Shown one piece after another: positions 1-7,795 of a stretch of DNA of 64,000 bases (positions are counted from its first letter, which is position 1; every line of letters begins with the position of its first letter). The notes under the pieces were generated by a model, which was given only the letters and a program-made list of their open reading frames with translations, searched no databases and had not been told where the DNA came from. The translations under genes were made by a program, and so were the position numbers. The DNA lies in the NCBI GenBank assembly GCA_910589075.1, contig CAJUSK010000012.1, positions 124,001 through 188,000 of the forward strand, in the 5' to 3' direction. Source of the DNA: an uncultured Lachnospiraceae bacterium (GTDB lineage Bacteria > Bacillota > Clostridia > Lachnospirales > Lachnospiraceae).

Positions 1-129
1 AAACAGGGCAGACACCTGTATGACAAGCAGCAAAAGCAGCAGACCGAAACGGCTGAATATGGCGTGTACCATACCTTTCTGTCCTTTTTTCAGGAGCCTG
101 AGGCCCATATGTTTATAATCTGTCTGCAT
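1..129 (-). CDS. Probable cardiolipin synthase, N-terminal fragment (runs off the window)
   Basis: Forty-three codons of an open frame leave the window at base 1. The start is the ATG at 127-129, preceded by GAAGGAG eight bases upstream. The peptide begins MQTDYKHMGLRLLKKGQKG, followed by a Phe-Ser-Arg step and a run of six leucines. This basic amphipathic head before the first membrane helix is what I know from the N-terminus of clostridial cardiolipin synthases (two-PLD-domain enzymes that join phosphatidylglycerols at the membrane). No HKD catalytic motif lies in the visible part, so the family call rests only on the N-terminus; any membrane protein starting with a basic helix is an alternative. 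Confidence 0.5.
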   Translation of the reverse strand, partial: MQTDYKHMGLRLLKKGQKGMVHAIFSRFGLLLLLLVIQVSALF

Positions 130-200
130 ACGCTTACTCCTTCTTTCTTCCGTTTCTGGCACCGGGCTCTCCTTCAAAACACCCAGGCCCTGCACAGAAG

Positions 201-235
201 AAAAGTGGCAAAAACAAAATGTTTCAGCCACTTTT
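201..235 (-). terminator. Terminator downstream of groEL
   Basis: A 9-bp inverted repeat, AAAAGTGGC and GCCACTTTT, with an inner AAAC/GTTT pairing, lies 45 bp beyond the groEL stop. Read on the minus strand the hairpin ends in TTTTCTTCT, a moderate U-tract. Confidence 0.65.
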
Positions 236-279
236 CAATGTCTTGATATTTACATCAGACAGATATTCCCTCTGATCGC

Positions 280-1902
280 TTACATCATACCGCCCATGCC
301 GCCGCCTGCAGGCATTGCAGGTGTTTCTTCTTTGATATTGGCTACTACAGACTCTGTTGTCAGCAGTGTGGAAGCAACGCTTGTTGCGTTCTGCAGTGCG
401 CTTCTTGTCACCTTTGCAGGATCCAGAATGCCTGTTGCCACCATATCCACATATTCACCCTTGAGCGCATCGAAACCGATACCTACTTCGGATTCTCTTA
501 CTTTGTTGATAATTACGCTGCCTTCCATACCGGCATTGGCTACGATATGGTACAGAGGGGACTCCAGTGCCTTGAGTACGATATTGGCACCTGTCTTCTC
601 GTCGCCTTCCAGTGTGTCAGCCAGTTTTTCAACTTCTTTTGCTGCATGGATATAAGCGGAACCGCCGCCGGAGATAATGCCTTCTTCTGCCGCTGCCCTT
701 GTTGCGTTCAGCGCATCTTCCATACGGAGTTTTGCTTCTTTCATTTCTGTCTCCGTTGCAGCGCCCACGCGGATAACTGCTACGCCGCCGGACAGTTTTG
801 CAAGTCTCTCCTGCAGTTTTTCTTTATCAAAATCGGAAGTGGTTTCTTCCACCTGTCTCTTAATCTGAGAAATTCTTGCCTGGATTTCATCTTTGTTGCC
901 TGCGCCGTCTACGATCACTGTATTTTCCTTCTGTACTTTCACGGATTTCGCACGTCCCAGGTCTTCCAGTGTTGCCTCTTTCAGATCCAGTCCCAGTTCG
1001 TCGGAAATTACCTTGCCGCCTGTCAGGATGGCAATATCTTCCAGCATGGCTTTTCTTCTGTCGCCATAACCGGGCGCTTTCACTGCCACTACATTGAATG
1101 TGCCGCGCAGTTTGTTTACGATCAATGTGGTCAGCGCCTCACCTTCCACATCTTCTGCGATGATCAGCAGTTTTGCACCGGACTGAACCACCTGTTCCAG
1201 CATCGGAAGAATCTCCTGGATATTGCTGATTTTCTTGTCAGTAATCAGAATATAGGGATCATCCAGGTTTGCTTCCATCTTATCCATATCGGTTGCCATA
1301 TAAGCGGAAATGTAACCTCTGTCAAACTGCATACCTTCTACCAGGTCCAGTTCCGTCTTCATGGTCTTGCTCTCTTCAATGGTAATTACGCCGTCGCCTG
1401 TCACCTTTTCCATAGCGTCTGCAACCATGTTGCCCACTTCCTCATCTCCGGAAGAAACTGCTGCCACTCTTGCAAACTGCTCTTTGCCGCTGACCTTTGC
1501 GCTCATCTTTTCAATGGCTTCCACTGCACAGTCAGTTGCTTTTTTCATACCCTTTCTCAGGATAATGGGGTTAGCGCCTGCCGCCAGGTTCTTAATCCCT
1601 GCGTTTACCATGGCCTGAGCCAGTACGGTAGCGGTTGTGGTGCCGTCACCGGCAACATCGTTTGTCTTGGTTGCCACTTCTTTTACAAGCTGTGCGCCCA
1701 TGTTTTCAAATGCGTCTTCCAGTTCGATTTCCTTTGCGATGGTAACACCGTCATTGGTAATCAACGGCGCGCCGTAAGATTTGTCAAGTACTACGTTTCT
1801 TCCTTTCGGTCCCAGTGTCACACGCACTGTATCTGCCAGTTTATTGACACCGGTCTCCAAAGCTGCACGGGCTTCTGCCCCAAATTTAATTTCCTTTGCC
1901 AT
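280..1902 (-). CDS. groEL: 60-kDa chaperonin GroEL
   Basis: GroEL is the double-ring cytoplasmic chaperonin that folds client proteins with ATP and GroES. The product is 540 aa, normal for the family. The N-terminus MAKEIKFGAEAR, the nucleotide-binding GDGTTTATVLAQ segment near residue 87, and the C-terminal GGMGGMM tail are all present. The frame can be extended three codons to an ATG at 1911, but AGGAG touches that ATG and sits about ten bases before the MAKE start, so 1902 is chosen. It is the second gene of a groES-groEL operon, 30 bp after groES, controlled by the CIRCE element at 2262-2288. Confidence 0.98.
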   Translation of the reverse strand: MAKEIKFGAEARAALETGVNKLADTVRVTLGPKGRNVVLDKSYGAPLITNDGVTIAKEIELEDAFENMGAQLVKEVATKTNDVAGDGTTTATVLAQAMVNAGIKNLAAGANPIILRKGMKKATDCAVEAIEKMSAKVSGKEQFARVAAVSSGDEEVGNMVADAMEKVTGDGVITIEESKTMKTELDLVEGMQFDRGYISAYMATDMDKMEANLDDPYILITDKKISNIQEILPMLEQVVQSGAKLLIIAEDVEGEALTTLIVNKLRGTFNVVAVKAPGYGDRRKAMLEDIAILTGGKVISDELGLDLKEATLEDLGRAKSVKVQKENTVIVDGAGNKDEIQARISQIKRQVEETTSDFDKEKLQERLAKLSGGVAVIRVGAATETEMKEAKLRMEDALNATRAAAEEGIISGGGSAYIHAAKEVEKLADTLEGDEKTGANIVLKALESPLYHIVANAGMEGSVIINKVRESEVGIGFDALKGEYVDMVATGILDPAKVTRSALQNATSVASTLLTTESVVANIKEETPAMPAGGGMGGMM

Positions 1903-1932
1903 AACGTTCATCTCCTACCTATTTTCTTAAAA

Positions 1933-2217
1933 TTACTGAATTACTGCCAGAATATCGCTCTGTCTTACAATGATCAGCTCTTCCTCATCCAGTTTCACAT
2001 CTGTGCCGGCATATTTGGAATAAATCACCTGGTCGCCAACTTTGACTTCCATCTTTACTTCCTTGCCATCTACTACCCCGCCAGGACCAACTGCGATTAC
2101 TTCTGCCTGCTGAGGCTTCTCCTTACTCTGCCCCGGAAGAACGATTCCGGATTTCGTGGTCTCCTCTGCAACTAACTGCTTTAATACGACTCTGTCACCC
2201 AATGGTACTAATTTCAT
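1933..2217 (-). CDS. groES: 10-kDa co-chaperonin GroES
   Basis: GroES is the heptameric lid of the GroEL chamber. At 94 aa it has the family length, begins MKLVPLGDRVVLKQL, and keeps the mobile loop (about residues 17-33, with the SGIVLPG hydrophobic contact) and the YSKYAGTDVK segment near the roof. AAAGGAGG lies seven to eight bases before the ATG. It is the first gene of the heat-shock operon; a sigma-A promoter and a perfect CIRCE operator lie immediately upstream, so HrcA repression is expected. Confidence 0.98.
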   Translation of the reverse strand: MKLVPLGDRVVLKQLVAEETTKSGIVLPGQSKEKPQQAEVIAVGPGGVVDGKEVKMEVKVGDQVIYSKYAGTDVKLDEEELIIVRQSDILAVIQ

Positions 2218-2261
2218 TTAGATTGCCTCCTTTATCATTCACTGCTGCTTTTCTATCTTTA

Positions 2262-2288
2262 TTAGCACTCACTTGCGTTGAGTGCTAA
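2262..2288. promoter_or_regulatory. CIRCE operator (HrcA binding site)
   Basis: TTAGCACTC, nine bases, GAGTGCTAA: an exact match to the CIRCE consensus. It lies between the predicted promoter and groES, the standard position for HrcA repression of groESL. Confidence 0.97.
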
Positions 2289-2299
2289 GAACTATCCAT

Positions 2300-2328
2300 A
2301 TATTAGTTTCTTACTCAGTGTTATGCAA
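2300..2328 (-). promoter_or_regulatory. Promoter of groES-groEL
   Basis: On the minus strand TTGCAT, 17 bp, TAATAT; the transcription start would fall at the edge of the CIRCE element. Confidence 0.6.
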
Positions 2329-2466
2329 CTTAACTCACCGCCTATATAATCTCTTTATCTCACTTTTTATCTATTTATCTCTTGTTTACTCTCTTTTTCT
2401 TAATTTTTCCACTATCTGGCGATTTTATACTTATTTTAGATTTTTTAAGAAACTTCCCATCTATGG

Positions 2467-2501
2467 AAAAGGGCATTCTGCTCAAAGCAAAATGCCCTTT
2501 T
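2467..2501. terminator. Terminator after the 2556-3503 lipoprotein gene
   Basis: A perfect 11-bp inverted repeat, AAAAGGGCATT and AATGCCCTTTT, with a 13-base loop. The A and T runs on both sides allow it to act in either direction; the nearest gene end is the lipoprotein stop at 2556. Confidence 0.8.
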
Positions 2502-2555
2502 GTCTCATAAACAAAACGCTGTACGTCCTACGACTGCTGTATGCCAGCCGTCTCT

Positions 2556-3503
2556 TTAGTTTTCGCTCTCATTTCCGGGCATTTCAAAGTCTTCAACACT
2601 GTTGAAATTTGAAAAATGCATGGTCATTTTCATCTTTGAAAAACTCATGCTTACGCCTTCTGCCTCATCGCCCATACTTTCAAGAACGCTGTCCATCATG
2701 GCAGCCATCACTTCTGTCATGTCAATCTCATATTTTACAGGGTACAGAGTGGCTTCATCAATCCAGATATACTCTGTAAGCTCTCCGATGTCACCCATTG
2801 CACTTTCAAACTGGCTGGGATCAATACCTGCGGAAGTAAGGGAATCAAGCGCACCGGAACTGAGTATTGCTTCTTTTGCTTCCTCTCCGCTCATCGTATG
2901 GGCATATTTATATGCATTTGCTCCGTCCACTTCTTCCATGCCGTCTGCCGTATACTCAGAACCGGTATCTATTGAACCAAGCATATTGGCGCTTGCATCA
3001 TACTGCACCAGATCTGTTTTGCCCACTGTCTGGCTCTGCCAGCCTGTGCCGTCATTCATATATGCGGTAGCCGTACCATCTTCCCCAACCTCTCCATAAA
3101 TGCTGATTGTCACAGGCTCTTCCCCTGTACCTGCATCTACAGTGGTTTCCATCTTGAGTTTAAAAGGATCATTGATGCAGGCCATATCCATGTTCATCAC
3201 AAAATCTGCGGACTGCTCTTCTCCATCCTGGCTTGCCTGCATGGACATATCCATCACCATCTGGAGTTCCATGCTCTCAACGTTTCTGGCATTCTCAAGT
3301 GCCTTCTCAAAAACGTCTTCTTCCTCTGCGGGCTCTGTTTCCTCCGCAGCCTCTGTCTCCGCCTCTGCCTCTGCAGGCGCTTCGGCCTCTGCCTCTGTCT
3401 GTACCGGGCTGGCAGATGCACTGTCCCCGTCTGCGCTGCCACATGCGGTTGCAGACAACACCAGCATACCTGCCAGAAGCAGTGTTAAAACTCGTTTCTT
3501 CAT
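2556..3503 (-). CDS. Secreted lipoprotein, DUF6612/LppX-like fold
   Basis: 315 aa. Residues 1-20 form a lipoprotein signal (KKR, hydrophobic core, SATAC) with the lipidated Cys at 21. Residues 22-62 are a Glu/Ala-rich, extracytoplasmic linker. The rest is a soluble beta-rich domain in which short strands alternate with turns, of the kind annotated as DUF6612 or LppX-like in Lachnospiraceae (from memory, not searched). Such domains are thought to bind lipids or other hydrophobic ligands; no substrate can be named. It appears monocistronic, with a terminator at 2467-2501 downstream. ATG start with a GGGGAAA-type ribosome site. Confidence 0.75.
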   Translation of the reverse strand: MKKRVLTLLLAGMLVLSATACGSADGDSASASPVQTEAEAEAPAEAEAETEAAEETEPAEEEDVFEKALENARNVESMELQMVMDMSMQASQDGEEQSADFVMNMDMACINDPFKLKMETTVDAGTGEEPVTISIYGEVGEDGTATAYMNDGTGWQSQTVGKTDLVQYDASANMLGSIDTGSEYTADGMEEVDGANAYKYAHTMSGEEAKEAILSSGALDSLTSAGIDPSQFESAMGDIGELTEYIWIDEATLYPVKYEIDMTEVMAAMMDSVLESMGDEAEGVSMSFSKMKMTMHFSNFNSVEDFEMPGNESEN

Positions 3504-3676
3504 GATTCTCTATTTCCCCTTTCTTTCCGTTTCCGGATTTACTTTCACAGCCTCCTGTTTCTGCATTCCTCTGCAGGGCAATGGCTGTGTTCTTTGAATC
3601 TTCATCATAATATCCCACTTAAAATCCGCTTGTCAAGATGTATCATGCACAAAAAACAGATGTGGCATATTCTGAC

Positions 3677-3742
3677 AAAAAAATGCTCCTTTTTCGTCAG
3701 AATTCCATATCCGGATTCTGATGAAAAAGGAGACATTTTTTT
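3677..3742. terminator. Long hairpin terminator after the GGDEF-like gene
   Basis: Near-complementary arms of about 27 bases (3677-3703 and 3715-3742; one bulge and one mismatch) flanked by seven A and seven T. It lies 20 bp after the stop at 3762 and can work in both directions. Confidence 0.85.
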
Positions 3743-3761
3743 AAATCCAAAGGCTTTTATC

Positions 3762-4688
3762 TCACTTCAGGCCTCTCCGCAATCTGGCCTGGTAAGCCTG
3801 ATTCTGCTTCATCTCAAATTTATTCTCAAACATCTTATATTCCGCTTCCGCAAACACATCGTCCAGTGTTTCTTCCACATTGGTCTTGTACATCAGTCCG
3901 ACGGCAACCGAAGGGGTCAGTTTTGTATCTGTATATGCATTGCACCGACTCTGCACCCGTTCCATATACCCTTCCGCTTCGCCTTCCTCCGGCAGAGGGA
4001 TCGCTATATGGAATACATCTCCGTCCACACGGCCCAGCACATATTCCTCTCCCGCCTCTTCTTTCAGAATCCGGGCGATAATCTGAATCAGACGGTCGCT
4101 TTCCTCGTCGCCGAAATGATCGTTTGCAAACTTCCAGTCGTTGATATTGGCTTCCACAGCGGCAACCGGCACTACTTCAGAATCATCCATGGCCTTCATC
4201 CGCTCTTTGAAACAGGATTTGTTCAGCACACCTGTCAGCATATCCTCTGTTTCGCCGTGTCTGATACGATGCGCCTCTTCCACCATCAGTTCTATTTCAT
4301 CTATGTAGACCGCACTTTCTCTGTTGATAAATACTTCTTCACCCAGACGCTCCCACATCTGTACAAGCTGCTCCAGAAAGCTCACAGCCATCTGCTCTTT
4401 GCCGGCCTCTACTGCGTCTTCCCTTGTATACACATGACCCACCGTCCGGTTGGCCACGCGCAGCTTCCGCCCCGGCTCTCCTACCACATCCGGGGTAAAA
4501 TCCGCAAAATTCCCCATGGCTGCCATTTTCTCGCCATGCCTGTCAGTCAGTAAGATTTTGATGCCTGTCAGTTCATGCAACAGACGCATCTGGCTTATCA
4601 GTTCTTCTATTTTATAAAGATTGGCAAGCCTGTAATTTCTGATATTTTCCTTCAGCCTCTTCTCCAGAGGAAGCGCTCCGTATCCCAT
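3762..4688 (-). CDS. GGDEF-domain protein with a degenerate active site
   Basis: 308 aa, no signal peptide or membrane segment. Residues 1-125 form an alpha-helical, possibly sensory, region (IKILLTDRHGEKMAAMG looks like one strand pair of a PAS/GAF-like fold). Residues from about 155 match a GGDEF domain: DMLTGVLNKSCFKERM corresponds to the D-x-L-T-G-L-x-N-R motif, and GRVDGDVFHIAIP sits where active enzymes have GGDEF/GGEEF. The signature is thus VDGDV: the first Gly and the catalytic acidic pair are not in order, so c-di-GMP synthesis is unlikely. A nucleotide- or effector-binding role, or simple decay, is possible. Monocistronic, followed by a strong terminator. Confidence 0.75.
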   Translation of the reverse strand: MGYGALPLEKRLKENIRNYRLANLYKIEELISQMRLLHELTGIKILLTDRHGEKMAAMGNFADFTPDVVGEPGRKLRVANRTVGHVYTREDAVEAGKEQMAVSFLEQLVQMWERLGEEVFINRESAVYIDEIELMVEEAHRIRHGETEDMLTGVLNKSCFKERMKAMDDSEVVPVAAVEANINDWKFANDHFGDEESDRLIQIIARILKEEAGEEYVLGRVDGDVFHIAIPLPEEGEAEGYMERVQSRCNAYTDTKLTPSVAVGLMYKTNVEETLDDVFAEAEYKMFENKFEMKQNQAYQARLRRGLK

Positions 4689-4880
4689 AAAAGTATACCT
4701 CTCATCCCTTAGATTTCCTGCTTTTTGTTACAGTCAAAAGCTATTTTCATTATATCGGTTTTCGGGAAATTTGTCTAGGGAAACGCTGATGAAATCACCG
4801 CTTCCTCAGAGCCGCGGGCAGATACGCGAAAAACGGCAGAAACAGGCGGCTTTGCTCTCCCCGGCTTATTTTTGCGGCAT

Positions 4881-4917
4881 ATACAAAAGGAATCCCTCCG
4901 CGGGATTCCTCTTGTAT
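4881..4917. terminator. Terminator after the acidic lipoprotein gene
   Basis: ATACAA-AAGGAATCCC, 5-base loop, GGGATTCCT-CTTGTAT: a GC-rich core stem with extended A/T flanks, starting 9 bp beyond the stop at 4926. Confidence 0.8.
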
Positions 4918-4925
4918 AAAATCTT

Positions 4926-5249
4926 TTATTCAGCCGATTCTCCATCCTCTTGGGAAGAGGTCTCTTCCGTTTCGGTTTGGACTTCTGTTTCACCTTCAGC
5001 TTCACCGTTTTCCTCAGCCTCAGTCTCCGGCGCCTGTTCCTCTGTGCCTTCTGTTTCCGCATTTTCTTCATCCGCCTGGGGCTCCTGTGCTTCTGCAGGT
5101 GTCTCGTCTTCTTCCTGCATTTCCGTATCTTCCACAGGTGCTGCCGCCTCTGTCTCCGGCGCCGTAGCGCCTTCATCCGCACCGCATGCAACTGCCATTG
5201 CGGAAGTCATCATCATTGCCAGTACCACTGCCAGTATTCTTTTTTTCAT
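4926..5249 (-). CDS. Small extremely acidic lipoprotein
   Basis: 107 aa. A lipoprotein signal (KKR, hydrophobic core, MAVAC) gives a mature N-terminal Cys at 22. The remaining 85 residues contain about 30 Glu and 5 Asp and no Lys or Arg; the rest is mostly Ala, Thr, Gln, Ser and Gly in loose Glu-Thr-Glu repeats. No folded domain is evident. It resembles the Glu-rich linker of the lipoprotein at 2556-3503 without the following domain, so it may be a surface polyelectrolyte, a cation buffer, or a truncated relative. A good ribosome site (AAAGGAGG) and a terminator support a real gene. Confidence 0.75.
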   Translation of the reverse strand: MKKRILAVVLAMMMTSAMAVACGADEGATAPETEAAAPVEDTEMQEEDETPAEAQEPQADEENAETEGTEEQAPETEAEENGEAEGETEVQTETEETSSQEDGESAE

Positions 5250-5386
5250 AATCTTTTCCTCCTTTTATGACTGAACGATTGTACAAACAGGAGTATAAAC
5301 CTTTACCGGCATTTTGTAAATAATCTGTGAACAAAATAAGATTTTCTTAATTTTTGTTCATATTTTATTCATATTTTTAAGAATTT

Positions 5387-5989
5387 TTAAAGAGCATGGT
5401 ATATCATTTCCAGAATATCCGCACACTTCTCGATACCGAGCCGTCCTCTGTCCAGTGCCACGTCATAAGTATCGATATCTCCCCACTTATATTCCGTATA
5501 ATAATTATAGTATACACTGCGCTGCTTGTCTGTTCTGCGGATCAGCGCTGCCGCCTCTTCTCTGGAAAGATTATAGTGGCGGCGCACGACTTCCAGTTTC
5601 GTTTCCATGTCCGCATGGATAAACACACTCAGCATCCGCCTGTTGTCCCGCAGGATATAATCCGCGCCTCTTCCTATTATAATACAGGGACTCTGAGCTG
5701 CCAGATCCTTGATGATCTCTGCCTGCAGGCTGAAGAGTTCTTCATTCATCGGAATCTTTTTCATCCGGTATTCCAGTCCCACTTCCATTGAGAACTCATA
5801 CCACTTCCGGTTTATTTTCTTTTCATCCACTTCCAGAAGCGACGCATAATCCGATTCGCTCCGTTTGGATGCTATCTCAATTAATGCCATGTCATAGTAA
5901 GGAATCTGCAGCCTGTCTGACAGTATCTTTCCGATTTTCCTCCCGCCGCTGCCAAACTGGCGGCTGATTACGATTACCTGATTGTCCAT
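5387..5989 (-). CDS. Cytidylate-kinase-like family protein
   Basis: 200 aa. MDNQVIVISRQFGSGGRKIG carries the P-loop variant GSGGRKIG used by the cytidylate-kinase-like family (AAA_26), which differs from true Cmk. IIIGRGADYIL near residue 103 and RRTDKQRSVYYNYYTEYKWGD near 150 are typical family blocks. These proteins are common in Clostridia and bind nucleotides; their substrate is not established. The gene is monocistronic and divergent from the ABC-F gene at 6144; a perfect palindrome (6030-6050) lies between. AGGAGATGACGTAA precedes the ATG. Confidence 0.85.
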   Translation of the reverse strand: MDNQVIVISRQFGSGGRKIGKILSDRLQIPYYDMALIEIASKRSESDYASLLEVDEKKINRKWYEFSMEVGLEYRMKKIPMNEELFSLQAEIIKDLAAQSPCIIIGRGADYILRDNRRMLSVFIHADMETKLEVVRRHYNLSREEAAALIRRTDKQRSVYYNYYTEYKWGDIDTYDVALDRGRLGIEKCADILEMIYHAL

Positions 5990-6029
5990 TTACGTCATCT
6001 CCTTTTTCTCTTATTTGTGCTGCTGCCAT

Positions 6030-6050
6030 TAAAAGTATAACATACTTTTA
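6030..6050. promoter_or_regulatory. Perfect palindrome, possible operator in a divergent promoter region
   Basis: TAAAAGTAT-AAC-ATACTTTTA: 9-bp arms with a 3-bp centre, 41 bp before the cytidylate-kinase-like start. It contains a TATACT in the minus direction that could be that gene's -10. No U-tract or GC core, so it is not terminator-like. Confidence 0.5.
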
Positions 6051-6074
6051 TTTTCTGTACATCCGTTATTTTCC

Positions 6075-6102
6075 TTGAAAAAGCACAGCTTTTATGTATA
6101 AT
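6075..6102 (+). promoter_or_regulatory. Promoter of the ABC-F / PHP / HAD genes
   Basis: TTGAAA, 16 bp, TATAAT, 41 bp before the ATG at 6144. Confidence 0.65.
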
Positions 6103-6143
6103 AATAGAAGTGACTTTAAATATGGAAAACATGAGGGTTAAAT

Positions 6144-7781
6144 ATGATCAGTGCAAATAATGTTACGCTTCGCATCGGAAAAAAAGCGTTGTTTGAAGAC
6201 GTAAATATTAAATTTACCGAGGGAAACTGTTATGGGCTGATCGGCGCCAACGGAGCCGGGAAGTCCACTTTTCTGAAAATCCTTTCCGGTCAGCTGGAAA
6301 CGACAAAGGGCGATATTGCCATGACTCCCGGTCAGCGTCTTTCCGTTCTGGAACAGGATCACTTCAAATATGACGAATATCCGGTTATGGATGTGGTCAT
6401 TATGGGAAATGAGCGGCTCTACCAGATTATGAAGGAAAAGGATGCCATCTACGCAAAAGAGGATTTTTCTGATGAAGACGGTATCCGTGCCAGCGAACTG
6501 GAAGCGGAGTTCGCGGAGATGGACGGCTGGGAAGCGGAATCCGGTGCAGCTACACTGCTCAACGGCCTGGGCATTGATAACAGTTGCCATTATTCCATAA
6601 TGAAGGATTTAAACGGCAATGAAAAGGTGAAAGTACTCTTAGCCAAAGCGCTGTTCGGCAATCCGGATATCCTGCTGTTGGACGAGCCTACCAACCATCT
6701 GGATCTGGATGCTATCGCATGGCTGGAAGAATTTCTGATCAACTTTGATAATACGGTCATCGTCGTATCCCATGACCGTTATTTCCTGAATAAAGTATGT
6801 ACCCACACGGCGGATATTGATTATGGAAAAATCCAGCTCTATGCCGGAAACTACGACTTCTGGTTTGAATCCAGCCAGCTCCTCATTAAGCAGATGAAGG
6901 AAGCCAATAAGAAAAAGGAAGAAAAGATCAAGGAATTACAGGAATTTATCTCCCGGTTCTCGGCCAACGCTTCCAAATCCAAGCAGGCTACTTCCCGCAA
7001 ACGGGCTCTGGAAAAAATCGAACTGGACGAAATCAAACCCTCCAGCCGGAAATATCCCTATATTGATTTCCGGCCCGACCGTGATATCGGCAATGAGGTC
7101 CTCACTGTGGAAGGCCTTTCCAAGACGGTGGACGGCGTAAAAATCCTGGACAATATTTCCTTTATACTGGGCCATGACGACAAAGTTGCCTTTGTAGGCG
7201 GCAATGAGCTTGCAAAAACCACCCTGTTCCAGATCCTGACGGGAGAGATGGAGCCGGATGAGGGAACCTATAAATGGGGAGTGACCACTTCTCAGGCCTA
7301 TTTCCCAAAAGACAGTACAAAAGAGTTTGACAACGATCTGACAATCGCGGACTGGCTCACCGGTTATTCCGCTGTCAAGGATGTAACCTATGTCAGAGGC
7401 TTCCTGGGACGTATGCTGTTTGCCGGAGAAGACGGCGTCAAAAAAGTAAAGGTACTGTCCGGCGGCGAAAAAGTCCGCTGCCTGCTTTCCAAGATGATGA
7501 TTTCCGGCGCCAACTGCCTGATCCTGGACGAACCGACCAACCATCTGGACATGGAATCCATTACCGCCCTGAACAATGGTCTGATTAAGTTCTCCGGTGT
7601 GGCACTGTTCTCCTGCCATGACCACCAGTTTGTCCAGACTACCGCCAACCGCATTATGGAAATCCTTCCGGACGGCAGTCTCATTGACAAGATTACCACC
7701 TATGACGAATATCTGGAAAGCGATGAAATGGCAAGAAAACGTACTGTTTATACAGCGCAAAAAGAAGAGGATGAAAATTAA
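6144..7781 (+). CDS. ABC-F family ATPase (YbiT/YkpA-like)
   Basis: 545 aa with two ABC ATPase domains and no membrane segment, the layout of ABC-F translation factors, which act on the ribosome. Domain 1: Walker A GANGAGKST (residues 35-43), Walker B and D-loop LLLDEPTNHLD. A charged linker (residues about 245-300, KKKEEKIKELQEF) is the P-site tRNA interaction motif. Domain 2: Walker A reads GGNELAKTT rather than GxxGxGKT, but Walker B LILDEPTNHLD is intact. The signature of domain 1 is LNGNEKV instead of LSGGE; I recall this variant in the YbiT-like branch, so it is probably a subfamily trait rather than decay. First gene of a plus-strand trio; its promoter is at 6075. Confidence 0.92.
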   Translation: MISANNVTLRIGKKALFEDVNIKFTEGNCYGLIGANGAGKSTFLKILSGQLETTKGDIAMTPGQRLSVLEQDHFKYDEYPVMDVVIMGNERLYQIMKEKDAIYAKEDFSDEDGIRASELEAEFAEMDGWEAESGAATLLNGLGIDNSCHYSIMKDLNGNEKVKVLLAKALFGNPDILLLDEPTNHLDLDAIAWLEEFLINFDNTVIVVSHDRYFLNKVCTHTADIDYGKIQLYAGNYDFWFESSQLLIKQMKEANKKKEEKIKELQEFISRFSANASKSKQATSRKRALEKIELDEIKPSSRKYPYIDFRPDRDIGNEVLTVEGLSKTVDGVKILDNISFILGHDDKVAFVGGNELAKTTLFQILTGEMEPDEGTYKWGVTTSQAYFPKDSTKEFDNDLTIADWLTGYSAVKDVTYVRGFLGRMLFAGEDGVKKVKVLSGGEKVRCLLSKMMISGANCLILDEPTNHLDMESITALNNGLIKFSGVALFSCHDHQFVQTTANRIMEILPDGSLIDKITTYDEYLESDEMARKRTVYTAQKEEDEN

Positions 7782-7795
7782 AGGTTGGTTTCACT

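Noticed and set aside
547..2175. Long plus-strand open frame opposite groEL/groES
   Set aside because: A Cys/Phe-rich shadow of the chaperonin genes with no ribosome site or domain.
3594..4553. Plus-strand open frame opposite the GGDEF gene
   Set aside because: Translation is low-complexity and His/Phe-rich; the minus-strand gene has clear domain blocks.
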